64,000 nucleotides of DNA from Prescottella subtropica (GTDB taxonomy: Bacteria; Actinomycetota; Actinomycetes; Mycobacteriales; Mycobacteriaceae), in NCBI RefSeq assembly GCF_005434945.1, contig NZ_SKCH01000008.1, positions 1-64,000 of the forward strand, in the 5' to 3' direction. The position numbers and the translations under genes are program-made. The number at the start of each line of letters is the position of its first letter. Positions within the stretch are counted from its first letter, which is position 1. This document shows, one piece after another, positions 38,247-49,152 of the stretch. The notes beneath the pieces are model-generated. The model had not been told where the DNA came from. It did no database searches and saw only the letters and a program-made list of their open reading frames with translations.

Positions 38247-39718
38247 GTGCGTTCGACGGCCTTGTTCCAGCCCGCGTACAGGCGGTCGCGTTCGGCGTCG
38301 TCCATCCGCGGCCGCCACGTCTTGTCCTCGGCCCAGTTGGCGCGGATGTCGTCCTCGCCCTCCCAGAATCCGACGGCCAGACCGGCCGCGTAGGCGGCAC
38401 CGAGCGCGGTGGTCTCGTTGACGACCGGACGCGTCACCGGCACGTCGAGGATGTCGGACTGGAACTGCATGAGCGTCTCGTTGACGACCATGCCGCCGTC
38501 CACCTTGAGCGCACTGAGTGCGACACCGGAGTCGGCGCGCATCGCCTCGATCACCTCCCGCGTCTGGTACGCGGTCGCCTCGAGTGCGGCCCGAGCCAGA
38601 TGGCCTTTGTTCACGAACCGCGTCAGCCCGACGATGACGCCGCGCGCGTCCGGTCGCCACCGGGGCGCGAACAGCCCCGAGAACGCGGGCACGAAATATG
38701 CGCCGCCGTTGTCGTCGACGGTGCCGGCGAGCGGCTCGATGTCCTTGGCGGACCGGATGATCCCCAGATTGTCGCGCAGCCACTGCACGAGCGACCCGGT
38801 CACCGCGACCGACCCCTCCAGGGCGTACACCGCGGGCTTCTCGCCCAGCTTGTAGCAGACGGTGGTGAGCAGCCCGTGCTCACTGTGCACCGGCGTGGTC
38901 CCGGTGTTGAGCAGCAGGAAGTTGCCGGTGCCGTACGTGTTCTTCGCCTCTCCCTCGGACAGGCAGGCCTGCCCGAACGTCGCCGCCTGCTGATCGCCGA
39001 GAATGCCGGCCACCGGAACCCCCGCCGAGATTCCCTGCAGTGCCAGCTCGCCGTACACCTCGGACGAACTGCGGATCTCCGGCAGCATCGACACCGGAAT
39101 GCCCATCGCGGAACAGATCTCGTGATCCCACTCGAGCGTCTCGATGTTCATCAGCATCGTGCGCGACGCATTCGTCACGTCCGTGACATGCAGGCCACCG
39201 GTGAGGTTCCAGACGATCCACGAGTCGATCGTGCCGAAACACAGTTCACCGGCCTCCGCGCGCTCGCGGGCACCGTCGACATGGTCGAGGATCCAGCGCA
39301 CCTTGGGGCCCGAGAAGTACGTCGACAGCGGCAGTCCCGTCACCGACCGGAACCGTTCCGGTCCGGCGTCACCGCCGATCTCGGTGCACAGCCGGTCCGT
39401 GCGGGTGTCCTGCCACACGATCGCGTTGTGGACGGGTTCACCCGTCTGCCGGTCCCACACGACGGTGGTCTCGCGCTGGTTGGTGATGCCGACCGCCGCG
39501 ATGTCGCGGGCCGTCAGGTTCGTCTTCGCGAGCACGGACCCGACCATCTCGCGGGTGTTGCTCCACAGTTCGATCGGATCGTGTTCCACCCAGCCCGGCT
39601 TCGGGAAGATCTGCTCGTGTTCCTTCTGCGCCACGCCGACGACCCGGCCGTCGTGGTCGAAGATCATGCAGCGGCTCGACGTGGTGCCCTGGTCGATGGC
39701 GGCGATGTACTGGCTCAC
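38195..39718 (-). CDS. glpK: Glycerol kinase
   Basis: A 507-aa FGGY-family kinase that phosphorylates glycerol with ATP. It starts [18 protein letters not shown] (4-21; phosphate loop), has [10 protein letters not shown] (about 43) and [19 protein letters not shown] (about 240-258), and [13 protein letters not shown] (about 264-276) as the adenosine region, plus [17 protein letters not shown] (about 405-421). I chose GTG 39718 with GAGGA upstream. It diverges from glpD, so glycerol to dihydroxyacetone phosphate is encoded here. Its last 52 nt run antisense to the end of the Phd-SRPBCC gene. Confidence 0.95.
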   Translation of the reverse strand: MSQYIAAIDQGTTSSRCMIFDHDGRVVGVAQKEHEQIFPKPGWVEHDPIELWSNTREMVGSVLAKTNLTARDIAAVGITNQRETTVVWDRQTGEPVHNAIVWQDTRTDRLCTEIGGDAGPERFRSVTGLPLSTYFSGPKVRWILDHVDGARERAEAGELCFGTIDSWIVWNLTGGLHVTDVTNASRTMLMNIETLEWDHEICSAMGIPVSMLPEIRSSSEVYGELALQGISAGVPVAGILGDQQAATFGQACLSEGEAKNTYGTGNFLLLNTGTTPVHSEHGLLTTVCYKLGEKPAVYALEGSVAVTGSLVQWLRDNLGIIRSAKDIEPLAGTVDDNGGAYFVPAFSGLFAPRWRPDARGVIVGLTRFVNKGHLARAALEATAYQTREVIEAMRADSGVALSALKVDGGMVVNETLMQFQSDILDVPVTRPVVNETTALGAAYAAGLAVGFWEGEDDIRANWAEDKTWRPRMDDAERDRLYAGWNKAVERTYDWVDDEAPVADSPSA

Positions 39719-39799
39719 GGTCGTCCTCGTCTCTCGCACGGTCTGGGCACGAACCTACTAGTCTGAATCGGGATCGGCCGACAACCACGGGAGACCGAG

Positions 39800-41536
39800 T
39801 TGGACAAGCAGCCTGGTGTGCAGTTCCTGGGTCCGCAGCAGCGCGCGCGGGCGTGGGAGCGGTTGGGAACCGAACAGTTCGACGTGGTGGTGATCGGCGG
39901 CGGCGTCGTCGGGGCCGGTGCCGCGCTCGACGCCGCCACCCGCGGCCTGCGGGTCGCGCTCGTCGAGGCCCGCGATTTCGCGTCGGGCACGTCGTCGCGG
40001 TCGTCGAAGATGTTCCACGGCGGCCTGCGTTACCTCGAACAGCTCGAGTTCGGGCTCGTCGCGGAGGCGCTGCACGAGCGGGAGTTGTCGATGGCGACGC
40101 TCGCCCCGCACCTCGTCAAACCGCTGAAATTCCTGTTCCCACTCACCCACAGGGTGTGGGAGCGGCCCTACATGGCGGCCGGCTTCCTGCTGTACGACCG
40201 GATGGGCGGATCGAAATCGGTTCCCGCGCAGAAACATCTGACGCGGGCCGGGGCGCTGCGCATGGCTCCCGGACTCAAACGGAACGCGCTGATCGGCGGC
40301 ATCCGCTACTACGACACGGTCGTCGACGACGCCCGGCACACCATGACGGTCGCCCGGACCGCTGCACACTACGGTGCGGTGGTGCGGACGTCGACCCAGG
40401 TCGTCGGGTTCCTGCGGGAGGCCGACCGGGTGTCCGGGGTGCGGGTGCGGGACTCGGAGACCGGCGTGATCACCGAGGTGTGCGGGCACGTCGTGATCAA
40501 CGCGACGGGCGTGTGGACCGACGAGATCCAGTCGCTGTCGCGGCAGCGCGGCCGGTTCCGGGTACGGGCGTCCAAGGGGGTGCACATCGTGGTGCCGCGG
40601 GACCGGATCGTCAGCGATTCGGCGATCATCCTGCGCACCGAGAAGTCGGTGCTGTTCGTGATCCCGTGGGGCAACCACTGGATCATCGGCACCACCGACA
40701 CCGACTGGAATCTCGACCTCGCGCATCCGGCGGCCACGAAGGCCGACATCGACTACATCCTCGGGCACGTCAACAACGTGCTCGTCACCCCGCTCACGCA
40801 CGACGACATCGACGGCGTCTACGCCGGGCTGCGGCCGCTGCTGGCCGGGGAGAGCGACGAGACGTCGAAGCTGTCCCGTGAACACGCCGTCGCCCGTGTC
40901 GCGCCCGGACTGGTGGCGATCGCCGGCGGCAAGTACACCACCTACCGGGTGATGGGTCAGGACGCCGTCGACATTGCCGCCGAGGACATTCCGGCGCGGG
41001 TGGCGCCGTCGATCACCGAGAAGGTGCCGCTCGTCGGCGCCGACGGCTACTTCGCGCTCGTCAACCAGGCGGTGCAACTCGGGGAGCTGCACGGTCTGCA
41101 CCCGTACCGGATCAAACACCTGCTCGGCCGGTACGGCGCACTGATCGACGAGGTCCTCGACCTCGCCGCCGGCACCCCGGAACTGCTGGACCCGCTCACC
41201 GACGCCCCCGACTACCTGCAGGTCGAGGCCGTGTACGCGGCCGCCGCGGAGGGTGCGCTGCACCTCGAGGACATCCTGGCCCGGCGCACCCGCATCTCGA
41301 TCGAGTACCCGCACCGTGGCGTCGACTGCGCCGAACAGGTGGCCCGACTGGTCGCCCCCGTCCTCGGCTGGGACGAGGCGACCATCGACCGGGAGATCGA
41401 GACGTACCGGGCGCGGGTCGAGGCCGAGGTGTGCTCGCAGACCCGCCCCGACGACGCCTCCGCCGACGCCCTGCGCGCAGCCGCACCCGAGGCGCGGGTG
41501 GAAATCCTCGAACCGGTGCCGGGGACCACACCGTGA
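39800..41536 (+). CDS. glpD: Glycerol-3-phosphate dehydrogenase (FAD, aerobic)
   Basis: A 578-aa membrane-associated flavoenzyme oxidising glycerol-3-phosphate to dihydroxyacetone phosphate and reducing quinone. FAD loop DVVVIGGGVVGAGAALDAA (about 30-48), SSRSSKMFHGGLRYLEQLEFG (split: SSRSSK then FHGGLRYLEQ, about 67-87), IVPWGNHWIIGTTDTDW-like VIPWGNHWIIGTTDTDW (about 285-301) and a C-terminal DAO_C domain. TTG start at 39800 with GGGAGA upstream. It corresponds to GlpD2 of mycobacteria, next to lpdA there as here. Confidence 0.95.
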   Translation: MDKQPGVQFLGPQQRARAWERLGTEQFDVVVIGGGVVGAGAALDAATRGLRVALVEARDFASGTSSRSSKMFHGGLRYLEQLEFGLVAEALHERELSMATLAPHLVKPLKFLFPLTHRVWERPYMAAGFLLYDRMGGSKSVPAQKHLTRAGALRMAPGLKRNALIGGIRYYDTVVDDARHTMTVARTAAHYGAVVRTSTQVVGFLREADRVSGVRVRDSETGVITEVCGHVVINATGVWTDEIQSLSRQRGRFRVRASKGVHIVVPRDRIVSDSAIILRTEKSVLFVIPWGNHWIIGTTDTDWNLDLAHPAATKADIDYILGHVNNVLVTPLTHDDIDGVYAGLRPLLAGESDETSKLSREHAVARVAPGLVAIAGGKYTTYRVMGQDAVDIAAEDIPARVAPSITEKVPLVGADGYFALVNQAVQLGELHGLHPYRIKHLLGRYGALIDEVLDLAAGTPELLDPLTDAPDYLQVEAVYAAAAEGALHLEDILARRTRISIEYPHRGVDCAEQVARLVAPVLGWDEATIDREIETYRARVEAEVCSQTRPDDASADALRAAAPEARVEILEPVPGTTP

Positions 41537-41539
41537 CGG

Positions 41540-42079
41540 TCAGTGGGTCAGCACGACCTTGAGGACGACGACGGCGGTCGCGGCGATCGCCAGGACAGCG
41601 GCGGCGAGCAGCGTCGACCCCGAGGGGCGCTGACCGCGTAGCCGGGTGATGACGAAGACCATCGACGCGATCCGGATGAGGATGGTGACCTCGGCGATCA
41701 CCTGCGCGGTGAACGGTTCGAGCCACCCGACGTAGGCGGTGGCCAGCACCAGGATCGGCACGACCGCGGAACTGAGGACCGGCAGCGAGTCGCGGACCTC
41801 GGCGAGTCGTTCCCGCGTCGACAACTGTTCACCGGAGCGGACCGATTTGCCGACACTCTCCGCGAAGATGTGGGCGAGGAATGTCGAGATCGCGGTGCCG
41901 GCGACGATCGCGACGACGCGGGAATCGCTGCGCGCCACCGTGATCGGGATCAGTGCGGCGAGGATCAGGATGTTGCCGTACACGTAGGCGCTGATGCGGG
42001 CCGCCGCGTTCTCCCGGTCGAGGGGGACCCGTCGGCTCAGCAGCGGCCGGTGCAGCACAGAACGCAGATCCGATTCCAT
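41540..42079 (-). CDS. Conserved hypothetical membrane protein
   Basis: A 179-aa protein with five likely helices: about 32-48 (YGNILILAALIPITVA), 54-72, 103-118 (SSAVVPILVLATAYVG), 124-145 and 156-177. A polar cytoplasmic stretch (75-100, EQLSTRERLAEVRDSLP) divides it. I see no catalytic or transport motif. It converges on glpD with 3 nt between and lies head-to-tail with the MpaB-like gene 19 nt upstream, so it could belong to that transcript. Confidence 0.7.
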   Translation of the reverse strand: MESDLRSVLHRPLLSRRVPLDRENAAARISAYVYGNILILAALIPITVARSDSRVVAIVAGTAISTFLAHIFAESVGKSVRSGEQLSTRERLAEVRDSLPVLSSAVVPILVLATAYVGWLEPFTAQVIAEVTILIRIASMVFVITRLRGQRPSGSTLLAAAVLAIAATAVVVLKVVLTH

Positions 42080-42098
42080 GCGGATCAGCGTGGCACAG

Positions 42099-43046
42099 TC
42101 AGCTCACCGGTGGCGCGTAGTGGATGGGATCGTCGCGGCGGCCCACCGGCGGCAGATTCCGGGCCGGAGTGTGCACGAGCGGGGCGTCGGCCGGGCTGCG
42201 TCCACCGACCCGGTCCAGACCGCCGCGGGCCCGCGGATGCTTGCGTCGTCGCGGCGGCACCAGATGGAACGCCGCGTTCACGAGTTGCCCGGTGCGGCGG
42301 TGCAGCCACGCGTCGAGCGGGCTCCACCGGTAGCCGAGCAGGTCCCGCACCGGCGGGTCGTACATGCCGACGGTGAGCCACACGAACCCCTTCGCGACCG
42401 GGATCCGGGCGAGCCGCCACACGGGCTCGGGCAGCCACGGTAGGAACGGCGGCCGCTCCAGACCGGTGAGGTCGAGGACGTCACGGGTGGCCTTGTTGTC
42501 CTCGAGAACGTCCCGGCACATGTGGTCCCAGTAGACCTGGAAGTCTTCCCACGTCGCCGGGACGGGCCGCATGCTCATCCCGTACAGCCGGTACCACTGG
42601 ACGTGCTCGGTGAACAGTTGGCGCTTCTGTGCCTCGGTGAGGCCACCCATGAAGTTCTCGGCGGTGAGGATCGTGCCCATGAAGAATGTGGCGTGCGCCC
42701 AGTAGAACGTGTCCGGGTCGAGGGCGTGGTAGCGGCGGCCGCGAGCGTCGACGCCCTTGATGGTGCGGTGGTAGTCGCGGACCTCCTCGGCGGTGTGGTG
42801 GGCGCGCTCGCCGTCGAACACGACACCGCCGATCGGATACAGCGACCGCAGCAGCCGCTCCCACCGTTCCTCGAAGAACCGCGAATGCTGTTCGACGCCC
42901 GCCCCGAGTCCGGGATGCATGTTCTGCATCGACCCCGCCCACAGGCCCTGCAGCATGCCGCGCCAGTCACCGAAGTACCGCCACGTGAGCGAATCCGGGC
43001 CGAGGGGGGCGGGTGCCGGGGCGGCTGGGACATTCGAACGGGTCAC
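42099..43046 (-). CDS. MpaB/Lcp-type oxygenase family protein (DUF2236)
   Basis: A 315-aa protein of the ER-bound oxygenase MpaB/rubber oxygenase-related family. Family elements are GDWRGMLQGLWAGSMQNMHP (about 26-45), HHTAEEVRDYHRTIKGVDAR (about 85-104, with the His positions typical of the heme/metal fold), and YWAHATFFMGTILTAENF (about 117-134). The C-terminal 50 residues are Pro/Arg-rich. GTG 43046 has GGAAGGCGG upstream. The reaction is unknown; some members oxidise polyisoprenes or prenyl groups. Two palindromes upstream may control it. Confidence 0.83.
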   Translation of the reverse strand: MTRSNVPAAPAPAPLGPDSLTWRYFGDWRGMLQGLWAGSMQNMHPGLGAGVEQHSRFFEERWERLLRSLYPIGGVVFDGERAHHTAEEVRDYHRTIKGVDARGRRYHALDPDTFYWAHATFFMGTILTAENFMGGLTEAQKRQLFTEHVQWYRLYGMSMRPVPATWEDFQVYWDHMCRDVLEDNKATRDVLDLTGLERPPFLPWLPEPVWRLARIPVAKGFVWLTVGMYDPPVRDLLGYRWSPLDAWLHRRTGQLVNAAFHLVPPRRRKHPRARGGLDRVGGRSPADAPLVHTPARNLPPVGRRDDPIHYAPPVS

Positions 43047-43240
43047 GTGCTGCCGCCTTCCTGGAAGGAACTGCTCCTGTTGCCAGACTAGGAGTGACCG
43101 TGAGTCACGGTCAACGGACGGCGTTCCTGCGATCCGTCCTGCCCGTGGGCGCCGACAGGAACCCACGGAAAAAGCGGTTGAATCGGACATCGGTGGACGC
43201 TACGGGGTGGACGGCGCCCCGCGTCGTCCCGTCGCTCGAA

Positions 43241-43299
43241 ATTCGATATCGAATCTCCGTTAGGCCGTACAGACCGGCCTCGACTTCACTAGTCTAGTG
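43241..43299. promoter_or_regulatory. Divergent promoter region with two perfect palindromes (within 314-bp gap 43047-43360)
   Basis: ATTCGATATCGAAT (43241-43254) is a perfect 14-bp palindrome. CACTAGTCTAGTG (43287-43299) is a perfect inverted repeat with a 1-nt centre. Both lie in the gap between the MpaB-like gene (left) and a secreted protein gene (right). The rest of the gap contains no plausible gene. The two sites differ, so two regulators may be involved. Confidence 0.55.
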
Positions 43300-43360
43300 G
43301 ATGTTCCGGACGGTCTTTGGCCTGGTCGGGGCCGTCTTCTTGCAAGGAGGGGAGCTCCCC

Positions 43361-43951
43361 GTGAAACTCCACAGAACTGCAGCCGTGTCCGTACTGGCGA
43401 TCGCGGCGCTCGGCGTCGCCACCGGTACCGCCTCCGCGGACCCGGTTGCGCCACCCGCGACGATCCACTATCAAACCCAGATCGGCGCGAACGGCACGTC
43501 GCTCGACACCGTCTTCGATGCCGGCACGTTCCGGGTCGCGGGCGATGTCGTCGACGTCGTCGATCCGTCCGGTGCCACGGTCGGCACCATCCCGCTCACG
43601 TACCCGGTCGCCGGCACCACCGTGCCGTTGTCCGCGGCCGTCGACGGCAACCGTCTCACCCTCACCCCGGAGATCCCGGCGCAGAGTGTCTCGGCACTGC
43701 ACAATGTGGACGCCCGGCAGGACGCCTACACCAACATGGTGCGCGAGATCGAGAAGGGCTGGAACAACGGCGGCCAGATGAACGCGCAGATCGGTGCGGG
43801 TGTCGGTGCGGTCGTCGGATGTGTGCTGTTCCTGTTCGTCGGGTGCATTCCCGGCGCCATGATCGGGGGCGCGATCGGCGCCTCCAACGGCATCAATGCC
43901 GCGAACCCGGCGGTGCAGCCCGCGATCTTCGATTTCATCGCGACGCTGTAA
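43361..43951 (+). CDS. Secreted hypothetical protein with C-terminal glycine-zipper segment
   Basis: A 196-aa protein. The signal peptide spans 1-27 (AVSVLAIAALGVATGTASAD). Residues 35-115 look like a beta-rich domain (FRVAGDVVDVVDPSGATVG, RLTLTPEIPAQS). Residues 145-185 are a Gly/Ala-rich hydrophobic hairpin (GAGVGAVVGCVLFLFVGC, PGAMIGGAIGASNG) like glycine-zipper membrane inserts. Similar proteins are common in Rhodococcus and Nocardia, without known function. GTG start with AAGGAGGGGA upstream; a hairpin follows it. Confidence 0.8.
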   Translation: MKLHRTAAVSVLAIAALGVATGTASADPVAPPATIHYQTQIGANGTSLDTVFDAGTFRVAGDVVDVVDPSGATVGTIPLTYPVAGTTVPLSAAVDGNRLTLTPEIPAQSVSALHNVDARQDAYTNMVREIEKGWNNGGQMNAQIGAGVGAVVGCVLFLFVGCIPGAMIGGAIGASNGINAANPAVQPAIFDFIATL

Positions 43952-43966
43952 CCGATGCCGTGCGGT

Positions 43967-43992
43967 CCCGCTCCGAGTCGGGGCGGAGCGGG
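43967..43992 (+). terminator. Hairpin, probable terminator
   Basis: CCCGCTCC (43967-43974) pairs with GGAGCGGG (43985-43992), with inner CCG/CGG pairing. It begins 16 nt after the secreted protein's stop codon. Confidence 0.65.
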
Positions 43993-44026
43993 CCCGTATC
44001 CGCGTCGGCGGTGTTAGCTTCTGCAT

Positions 44027-45004
44027 ATGACTTCGGGTGACACACATCTCCGTCGTGGGCTCGTGATCGGATGCGGCGGCACGCTCGGCGCCGCCTGGAC
44101 CGTCGCCGCGCTGGTCGCGGTGCAGGATGCGCTCGGCTGGGATCCGCGGGACGCCGACGTGCTGGCCGGAACATCGGCCGGCGCGGAACTGGTCACGATG
44201 CTCGGTAGCGGGATCGGGGTCGACGAGATCCTCGCGATGCACCTCGGGCAGCCCACCCATCCGGCGCTCACCCGGCATCTCGCCGGTGCGCCCGGACGGT
44301 TCCCGCCGTTGCCGCGTCCCCGCCTCGGATCCCCGGGTCTGCTGCGCCGCGGCCTGCCCACGATCACCGGGCTCAGCGGTCTGCTGCCCGACGGCGGTGG
44401 CGACGCGCGCTGGCTGGACCGGCTGGCCCGCGCCCTGGCCGACGACTCCGGGTGGGTGACGCATCCCGAAACCTGGCTGGTCGCCATGGATTACGCATCC
44501 GGGACGAGGGTCGCGTTCGGTGCGACCGGGGCGCCGATCGCGACCCTGTCGCAGGCGTTGCGGGCGTCGTGGGCGATTCCCGGGTGGATGCCGCCTGTGG
44601 AGATCGACGGCCGACGCTACGTGGACGGCGGGACGGCGTCCACCGCGTCCGTCGACCTGTTGGTCGGGCGCGGGTTGGACGAGGTGATCGTGCTGGCACC
44701 CATGGCATCCCGTGGCCGTATCCCGGGCCGGGGTCCGGCGGCGGTCGAACGGCGGATGCTGCGGAACTGGATGAGCGCCGGCCTGGATGCCGAGGTCGCG
44801 GCGCTCGCGGCGTCGGGCACCCGGGTGATCCGGATCGACGCCACCGCCGCCGACCTGGCGGTGATGGGGCCGAACTTCATGGACGACCGCCGCCGGCTCG
44901 CGACGCTCGAGCATGCGCTGCGCAGCACCCGCACCGCGGTCGATCGTGCGGTCAGCTCCCGAACTCCACCCCCTGCGCCAACGGCAGGCGGTCCGAATAG
45001 TTGA
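44027..45004 (+). CDS. Patatin-like phospholipase family protein
   Basis: A 325-aa serine hydrolase. The oxyanion box is GCGGTLGAAW (about 15-24), the nucleophile Ser is in LAGTSAGAEL (GxSxG, about 47-56), and the catalytic Asp in YVDGGTAS (DGG, about 199-206), the complete Ser-Asp dyad of patatins. It may cleave acyl groups from phospholipids or neutral lipids. TAGCTT (44015-44020) is 6 nt before the ATG, so it is probably leaderless. Its last 53 nt are antisense to the end of the aldehyde dehydrogenase gene. Confidence 0.88.
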   Translation: MTSGDTHLRRGLVIGCGGTLGAAWTVAALVAVQDALGWDPRDADVLAGTSAGAELVTMLGSGIGVDEILAMHLGQPTHPALTRHLAGAPGRFPPLPRPRLGSPGLLRRGLPTITGLSGLLPDGGGDARWLDRLARALADDSGWVTHPETWLVAMDYASGTRVAFGATGAPIATLSQALRASWAIPGWMPPVEIDGRRYVDGGTASTASVDLLVGRGLDEVIVLAPMASRGRIPGRGPAAVERRMLRNWMSAGLDAEVAALAASGTRVIRIDATAADLAVMGPNFMDDRRRLATLEHALRSTRTAVDRAVSSRTPPPAPTAGGPNS

Positions 45005-46484
45005 CGGTGTTCGTGGCGCGCCGCATGTACGCCTTCCAGGCGTCCGACCCGGATTCGCGGCCACCACCGGTGTATTTCTCGCCGCCGAACGCGCCCCCGA
45101 TCTCGGCGCCGGACGTTCCGATGTTGACGTTCGCGATGCCGCAGTCGGAGCCGTCGGCGGCGAGGAACCGTTCCGCCTCCCGCTGGTCGGTGGTGAAGAT
45201 CGACGACGAAAGCCCTTGCGGCACATCGTTGTGCAGGGCGATTGCCTCGTCGAACGCGTCGTACGCGAGCACGTACAGGATCGGTGCGAACGTCTCGGCC
45301 CGCACGATCGCCGTCTGCCCCGGCATCCGCACCAGGGCGGGCGTCGCATAGAACGATTCCCCGGAACCGACCCGCTCGCCGCCCGTCACGACGGTCCCGC
45401 CGTCCGCGCGGGCCGCATCGAGCGCCGCATGCATCGCGTGCAACGCCGACCCGGAGATCAACGGCCCCACCAGGACGTCGTCGTCGAACGGATCACCCAC
45501 GCGCAGTTGCCGATACGCGGACGCGATCCGCTCGGTCACGTCGTCGACGATCGACCGGTGCACGAGCAGCCGGCGCAGCGTCGTGCACCGCTGGCCCGCC
45601 GTCCCCGCCGCCGCGAACACCACCGCCCGCACCACCAGATCCAGGTTCGCCGACGGCGCCACGACCGCGGCGTTGTTGCCGCCCAACTCGAGCAGGCACC
45701 GGCCGAACCGGGCCGCCACCCGCGGCGCCACCGCCCGCCCCATCGCCACCGACCCCGTCGCGCTCACCAACGCCACCCGCGGATCGTCGACCAGATGCTC
45801 CCCGGTGACCGTCCCCCCGAACAGCGCATGGTGCAGACCGTCCGGGGCGCCGGTGTCGGCGATCGCCCGGCGTAACAGCACATCACACGCCATCGCGGTC
45901 AACGGTGTCGTCTCGGACGGCTTCCACACCACCGGATCCCCGCACACCAGCGCGAGCGCCGTGTTCCACGCCCACACCGCGACCGGGAAGTTGAACGCCG
46001 AGATCACCGCCACCACCCCGAGCGGATGCCACGTCTCCGCCAGCCGGTGGCCGGGCCGCTCCGACGCCATCGTCCGCCCGTACAACTGCCGCGACAGGCC
46101 GACCGCGAACTCGCAGACGTCGATCATCTCCTGTACCTCGCCGAGCGCCTCGGAGCGGATCTTGCCGACCTCGAGGGTCACCAGATCCGCGAGATCCGCC
46201 TTGTGTTCGACGAGCAACTGCCCGAGTCGGCGCACCACCGCACCCCGGACCGGGGCCGGCGTCGTCCGCCACACCGCGAACGCGTCACATGCCCCGCCGA
46301 CCGCCGCGTCCACGTCGGTGGACGTGCTCGGATGCAGGTAGGCGAGCACCGACCCGTCGATCGGGGTGCGGGCCGTGAGCGGTACCGGCCCGGCATCACC
46401 GGCGATGTCGGGAAGTGGTGCGCCGCACCGTGCCAGCGCGGACATCGCCCGCGCCGCGAAGGTGCCGGACCCCGGTTGCGTCAT
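44952..46484 (-). CDS. amaB: L-piperidine-6-carboxylate (aminoadipate semialdehyde) dehydrogenase
   Basis: A 510-aa NAD-dependent aldehyde dehydrogenase. Catalytic Cys in AAGTAGQRCTTLRR (about 300) and Glu in LLELGGNNAAVV (about 266); SAFNFPVAVWAWNTALAL (about 165) and WKPSETTPL are the NAD site. Length and the local sequence fit the antiquitin-like group that oxidises the lysine-derived semialdehyde to 2-aminoadipate. The neighbours Lat (makes the semialdehyde) and HglS (uses 2-oxoadipate) support this. ATG overlaps the hglS stop (ATGA). Corresponds to mycobacterial Pcd. Confidence 0.88.
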   Translation of the reverse strand: MTQPGSGTFAARAMSALARCGAPLPDIAGDAGPVPLTARTPIDGSVLAYLHPSTSTDVDAAVGGACDAFAVWRTTPAPVRGAVVRRLGQLLVEHKADLADLVTLEVGKIRSEALGEVQEMIDVCEFAVGLSRQLYGRTMASERPGHRLAETWHPLGVVAVISAFNFPVAVWAWNTALALVCGDPVVWKPSETTPLTAMACDVLLRRAIADTGAPDGLHHALFGGTVTGEHLVDDPRVALVSATGSVAMGRAVAPRVAARFGRCLLELGGNNAAVVAPSANLDLVVRAVVFAAAGTAGQRCTTLRRLLVHRSIVDDVTERIASAYRQLRVGDPFDDDVLVGPLISGSALHAMHAALDAARADGGTVVTGGERVGSGESFYATPALVRMPGQTAIVRAETFAPILYVLAYDAFDEAIALHNDVPQGLSSSIFTTDQREAERFLAADGSDCGIANVNIGTSGAEIGGAFGGEKYTGGGRESGSDAWKAYMRRATNTVNYSDRLPLAQGVEFGS

Positions 46485-47734
46485 GATCGTCCCTCTCTCG
46501 ACCGCTCCTGCTGGAGCCGGTACAGCTCGTACGGGTCGTGGACCTCGCGGCGGATCGCGCCTGCGAGGGTGCCGGCGTCGTACACGGCCCCGGCCACACC
46601 GTCGGCGACCGCACCGTCGGCCTCCAGATTCGACCGGAAGATCCCGGCCGCCGAGGCCGGCAGGAAATCCTCGTACACGATCGGCTCCCGGACCCCGCCG
46701 TGGTACGTGAAATAGGCCAGCCCGTCGCGTTCCAGAAGCTCCTCCGACGCCGGAAATCTGCTGTCCCACAATCCGTCCGTGTTCGACGGATCCGCCGCCG
46801 TCAACTCGTCGTAGAGGGCCCGACCGGCCGGGGTGAGCGCGATCCCGCGGGCCTCGACCTCCCCGAACCGCACCCGCAGTTCGCCGTCGACGACCGACCC
46901 GTCCGGCAGCGCGAACGTGCGCGGCTCGGCCAGCGCCCGGAACGACGTCTGACGCAACAGCACCGCCGGACCGGAGAGCCGCGGCGGCCCCTGGATGCGG
47001 TCGATCATCGTGATCCCACGCGCCGACATCCGCGCATACAACTCGTCGATGTCCAGGACCCGCGGCGTGAGGTGGTTGATGTGAGTACTCGACACCCCGC
47101 CGATGTCCGCGGCCACCGCCGACACCGCCTCGAGCTCCCGGTACCAGGCCAGGTCGACGGGCTCGTGGGACAGCTCGAACACCGCCGTCGCGAGCGAGAC
47201 GAACCGGTGCGCGGCCGACTCGTCGAGGCCGCCGTCGTCCGCGGACCGGCGGGCCAGCGACAACAGCACGTCCGGGAACAGGCGGCGACGCGTCAGGAAC
47301 GCCTCGAGCCGTCGGCCCAGATCGGCATCGAAGAAGCGGCGGTCGGCGGTGGTGAGCATCGAGGTGAACACCCGGAACGGATTGCGGGCCAGTTCGCCGG
47401 GGTCGATCGGCCGGAAAGCGGTGGAGACCACCGGAACCGGCGGGGTCGCCTCCCGCAGGTCGTAGAACCCCACCGGATACATTCCGAAACCGGCGAACAG
47501 TACGGCGACAGCGTGCATCTCGGCGGGGGTGCCGACCCGGATCGCGCCGTGCCGTTCCGTCGTCACCCGTTCTATGCTCCCGAGTCGCTGCGCCGAATCC
47601 GGATGCGCGGCAAGGAAGTCCGTATTGACGGCTTCGGTGACGTCGACGAGTGTCGTGTAGGCGGGCACCTCACGGCCGTACATGCGAGACAGCGCCGCAG
47701 CGAATCTCGACCGCAGTTCGTGGATTTCGGCCAT
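46481..47734 (-). CDS. hglS: 2-oxoadipate dioxygenase/decarboxylase HglS (DUF1338)
   Basis: A 417-aa Fe(II) enzyme of the VOC-like DUF1338 family that converts 2-oxoadipate to D-2-hydroxyglutarate. Candidate metal ligands at the places known for the Pseudomonas enzyme: His62 (TTERHGAIRVG), His218/His221 (SSTHINHLTPRV) and a Glu near 292-294 (RFGEVEARGIALTP). The domain GMYPVGFYDLRE (about 84-95) is typical. First gene of the two-gene operon with the dehydrogenase, and divergent from lat with 65 bp between. Mycobacteria have an Lrp gene in this gap; none is here. Confidence 0.88.
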   Translation of the reverse strand: MAEIHELRSRFAAALSRMYGREVPAYTTLVDVTEAVNTDFLAAHPDSAQRLGSIERVTTERHGAIRVGTPAEMHAVAVLFAGFGMYPVGFYDLREATPPVPVVSTAFRPIDPGELARNPFRVFTSMLTTADRRFFDADLGRRLEAFLTRRRLFPDVLLSLARRSADDGGLDESAAHRFVSLATAVFELSHEPVDLAWYRELEAVSAVAADIGGVSSTHINHLTPRVLDIDELYARMSARGITMIDRIQGPPRLSGPAVLLRQTSFRALAEPRTFALPDGSVVDGELRVRFGEVEARGIALTPAGRALYDELTAADPSNTDGLWDSRFPASEELLERDGLAYFTYHGGVREPIVYEDFLPASAAGIFRSNLEADGAVADGVAGAVYDAGTLAGAIRREVHDPYELYRLQQERSREGRS

Positions 47735-47799
47735 CGCACCTCGATCGTACGAGCGTCGAACACCGGACGGGGGCGGTTGTGCCGACGTAACCTGGATAC

Positions 47800-49135
<1,336 letters not shown>

Positions 49136-49152
<17 letters not shown>

